The position numbers and the translations under genes are program-made. 64,000 bases of DNA, taken from positions 1 to 64,000 of IMG/VR virus record IMGVR_UViG_3300020190_000010; one strand, written 5' to 3'. Below the pieces are notes generated by a model that was not told where the DNA came from, searched no databases, and saw nothing but the letters and a program-made list of their open reading frames with translations. This DNA comes from a virus. Shown piece by piece: positions 62,740-64,000 of the stretch; position 1 is the first letter of the stretch; the number at the start of each line of letters is the position of its first letter.

Positions 62740-63315
62740 ATGGCACAATACGGTATACAAAATATATCAACATTAGATATTATCAATATAATAGAAACCG
62801 ATGATACCGGAAGTATTATACTTGAATCTGGATATCAATTGTATTCGGGATCACTATCAATGTGGTCAGAATCGTATGAAAACTATACAGAAACATATCC
62901 ATCATATACTGGATCATTTACGGGTTCATTTAATGATTACTCTGGATCTCTTGGGTGGTTAGACAATTTTGCATCTTCATCTAGAACCGGTTCATATACT
63001 GGATCATTTACGGGTTCATTAAATGGCACTGCTTCATATGCAGGAACATCATCGTATGTATCAAGTATAAAATCAGGAGTAATTTCAAGTGGTGAATGGA
63101 TAATTGACATGACAGGTTTTAATTATACCGCTTCTGTTGCATTTTCATCAAGTTACTCGACCATTGGATATTCTATTACATTAACACCTGAAACTGATGT
63201 TCGTTCATTTTCTATAACAAATAAGAGGATAGACGGGTTTAACATTGATAGTAATTCTGCAACACCAATGACCGATGATGTATATTGGATAGTGGTTCCA
63301 TATAATAATCCATAA
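62740..63315 (+). CDS. Serine/tyrosine-rich fibre protein
   Basis: A 191-residue protein starting MAQYGIQNISTLDIINIIET. Repeats of the type YTGSFTGSFNDYSGS and SYTGSFTGSLNGTASY look like strands of a trimeric fibre shaft; the end is a small beta domain. AGAGACATTT precedes the ATG. It lies between the giant fibre and the next fibre gene, so it is probably an adaptor or shorter fibre. Confidence 0.65.
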   Translation: MAQYGIQNISTLDIINIIETDDTGSIILESGYQLYSGSLSMWSESYENYTETYPSYTGSFTGSFNDYSGSLGWLDNFASSSRTGSYTGSFTGSLNGTASYAGTSSYVSSIKSGVISSGEWIIDMTGFNYTASVAFSSSYSTIGYSITLTPETDVRSFSITNKRIDGFNIDSNSATPMTDDVYWIVVPYNNP

Positions 63316-63340
63316 AAAATTCATGTATTAGCAGTTTTTT

Positions 63341-63349
63341 TATATTTAT
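63341..63349 (+). promoter_or_regulatory. Candidate late promoter TATATTTAT
   Basis: TATATTTAT preceded by a T-run, 26 nt before the TTG start at 63376. Confidence 0.55.
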
Positions 63350-63375
63350 ATGAGAAAACTAATGAGAGAGAATAA

Positions 63376-64000
63376 TTGCCAAGTTCACAAAGAGACCTAA
63401 CCAATCTATTTGTTTCCGAGTCTTATTATAGATTACTTCAAACGGATCCTGTTGATGACTCAACACTTCTTGATGGAACTGGATCTCTTGTTACTTTATT
63501 AGCTGTATCTGGAACTGTTGATGCTTACTATTTTAAGGGTGACGGTTCACAATTAACCAATATCGGTGCGGCATCATTACCTAATGGTGTAGTATCTTCA
63601 TCCGTTCAAACCATTTCACATCTTGTTGGAACAAATGTAATATCAAGTTCTGCTCAAAGAGGAGTGCTTGGTCTTGCTACAACGGATTCACCAATATTTA
63701 ATAACCTTACCCTAACTGGTGATTTAACTGCTAGACAGTTAATTATTTCATCATCGGTAATAAATGTAACCCAATCATTCAGTAGTGGTTCAACTATATT
63801 TGGTAACGATATACTAGACACCCATCAGTTTACAGGTTCTGTACTTGTATCTGGATCATTATATGGAACATTTGTTGGTGATGGTAGTGGTTTGACAAAT
63901 CTTGTTGCTGCTGGCACAATATCATCTTCACAACAAATACAAAACTTTGGATTTATTACTTCAAGTGTTTGGGATGAAATTGTAAATAAACCAAGTGGAA
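63376..64000 (+). CDS. Tail fibre protein, 3' end off the window
   Basis: About 208 residues are visible. A TTG start with GAGAGAGAA before it gives PSSQRDLTNLFVSESYYRLL. The body has trimeric-fibre signatures: YYFKGDGSQLTNIG, FGNDILDTHQFTGSVLVSGS and GDGSGLTNL. These GDGS-LTN modules occur in many phage tail fibres and in self-trimerising shafts. The gene runs past 64000, so its tip, possibly a chaperone or receptor-binding domain, is not seen. Confidence 0.75.
   Translation, partial: MPSSQRDLTNLFVSESYYRLLQTDPVDDSTLLDGTGSLVTLLAVSGTVDAYYFKGDGSQLTNIGAASLPNGVVSSSVQTISHLVGTNVISSSAQRGVLGLATTDSPIFNNLTLTGDLTARQLIISSSVINVTQSFSSGSTIFGNDILDTHQFTGSVLVSGSLYGTFVGDGSGLTNLVAAGTISSSQQIQNFGFITSSVWDEIVNKPSG

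Overview
This window is part of a large, AT-rich, tailed-phage genome with a contractile (myovirus-type, T4-related) tail. Direct evidence is a baseplate wedge set (gp25-like, gp6-like and P2 gpI-like proteins), a gp55-like late sigma factor, a fused gp47/gp46 (SbcD-SbcC) recombination nuclease, a Toprim primase, ThyX, UvsE and two tRNAs. The host is most likely a Bacteroidota bacterium. At least ten sites match the host-type promoter of that phylum (TTTG or TTG, 19-20 nt, TAnnTTTG), a FISUMP-domain protein is present, and one small gene resembles DUF4494. No capsid, terminase, tail sheath or tail tube gene is in the window, so other parts of the virus lie outside it.

Layout. Positions 1-4077 hold a leftward array of small early-type genes with a repeated leader (AAGGAAACAACC just before ATG) and host-type promoters. 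Positions 4156-5827 (+) hold a membrane protein and two coupled genes that look like injected effectors (GNAT-like and ADP-ribosyltransferase-like) sharing one N-terminal leader. Positions 5813-13234 are again leftward: small proteins, tRNA-Glu and a CAT-anticodon tRNA, a zincin, a VWA/CobT-like protein, a MoxR/CobS-like AAA+ ATPase, an HTH protein and a lysine-rich basic protein. From 13361 to the right end everything runs rightward: a phosphodiester glycosidase, a lytic transglycosylase, thyX, a FISUMP protein, a glycosyltransferase, uvsE, a ClpP-like protease, the late sigma factor and then the tail region.

The tail region (23014-51045) begins with a spike/hub protein carrying a collagen-like linker and a leucine-rich-repeat tail, then a second LRR protein, a GH19 lysozyme, a three-part hydrolase ending in an M15 peptidase, gp25, gp6, a DNRLRE-like protein, a proline-rich coiled-coil protein and a 1332-residue gpI-like protein. 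After these comes a group of virion proteins, five of which share a related C-terminal domain. An endonuclease I-like resolvase, primase and SbcDC fusion interrupt the structural genes at 51047-56169. A 2185-residue fibre with very long GTSGSSG repeats and a poly-glycine tip follows, then two more fibre genes, the last cut by the window edge.

Regulation appears two-tiered. Early leftward units use host-type promoters, while TATATTTAT or a close variant lies shortly upstream of many rightward genes and one leftward gene, usually without a -33 TTTG. With a gp55-like sigma factor encoded at 22264-22998, this is a plausible phage-specific late promoter. Functional calls rest on motif recognition by eye; no database search was run.
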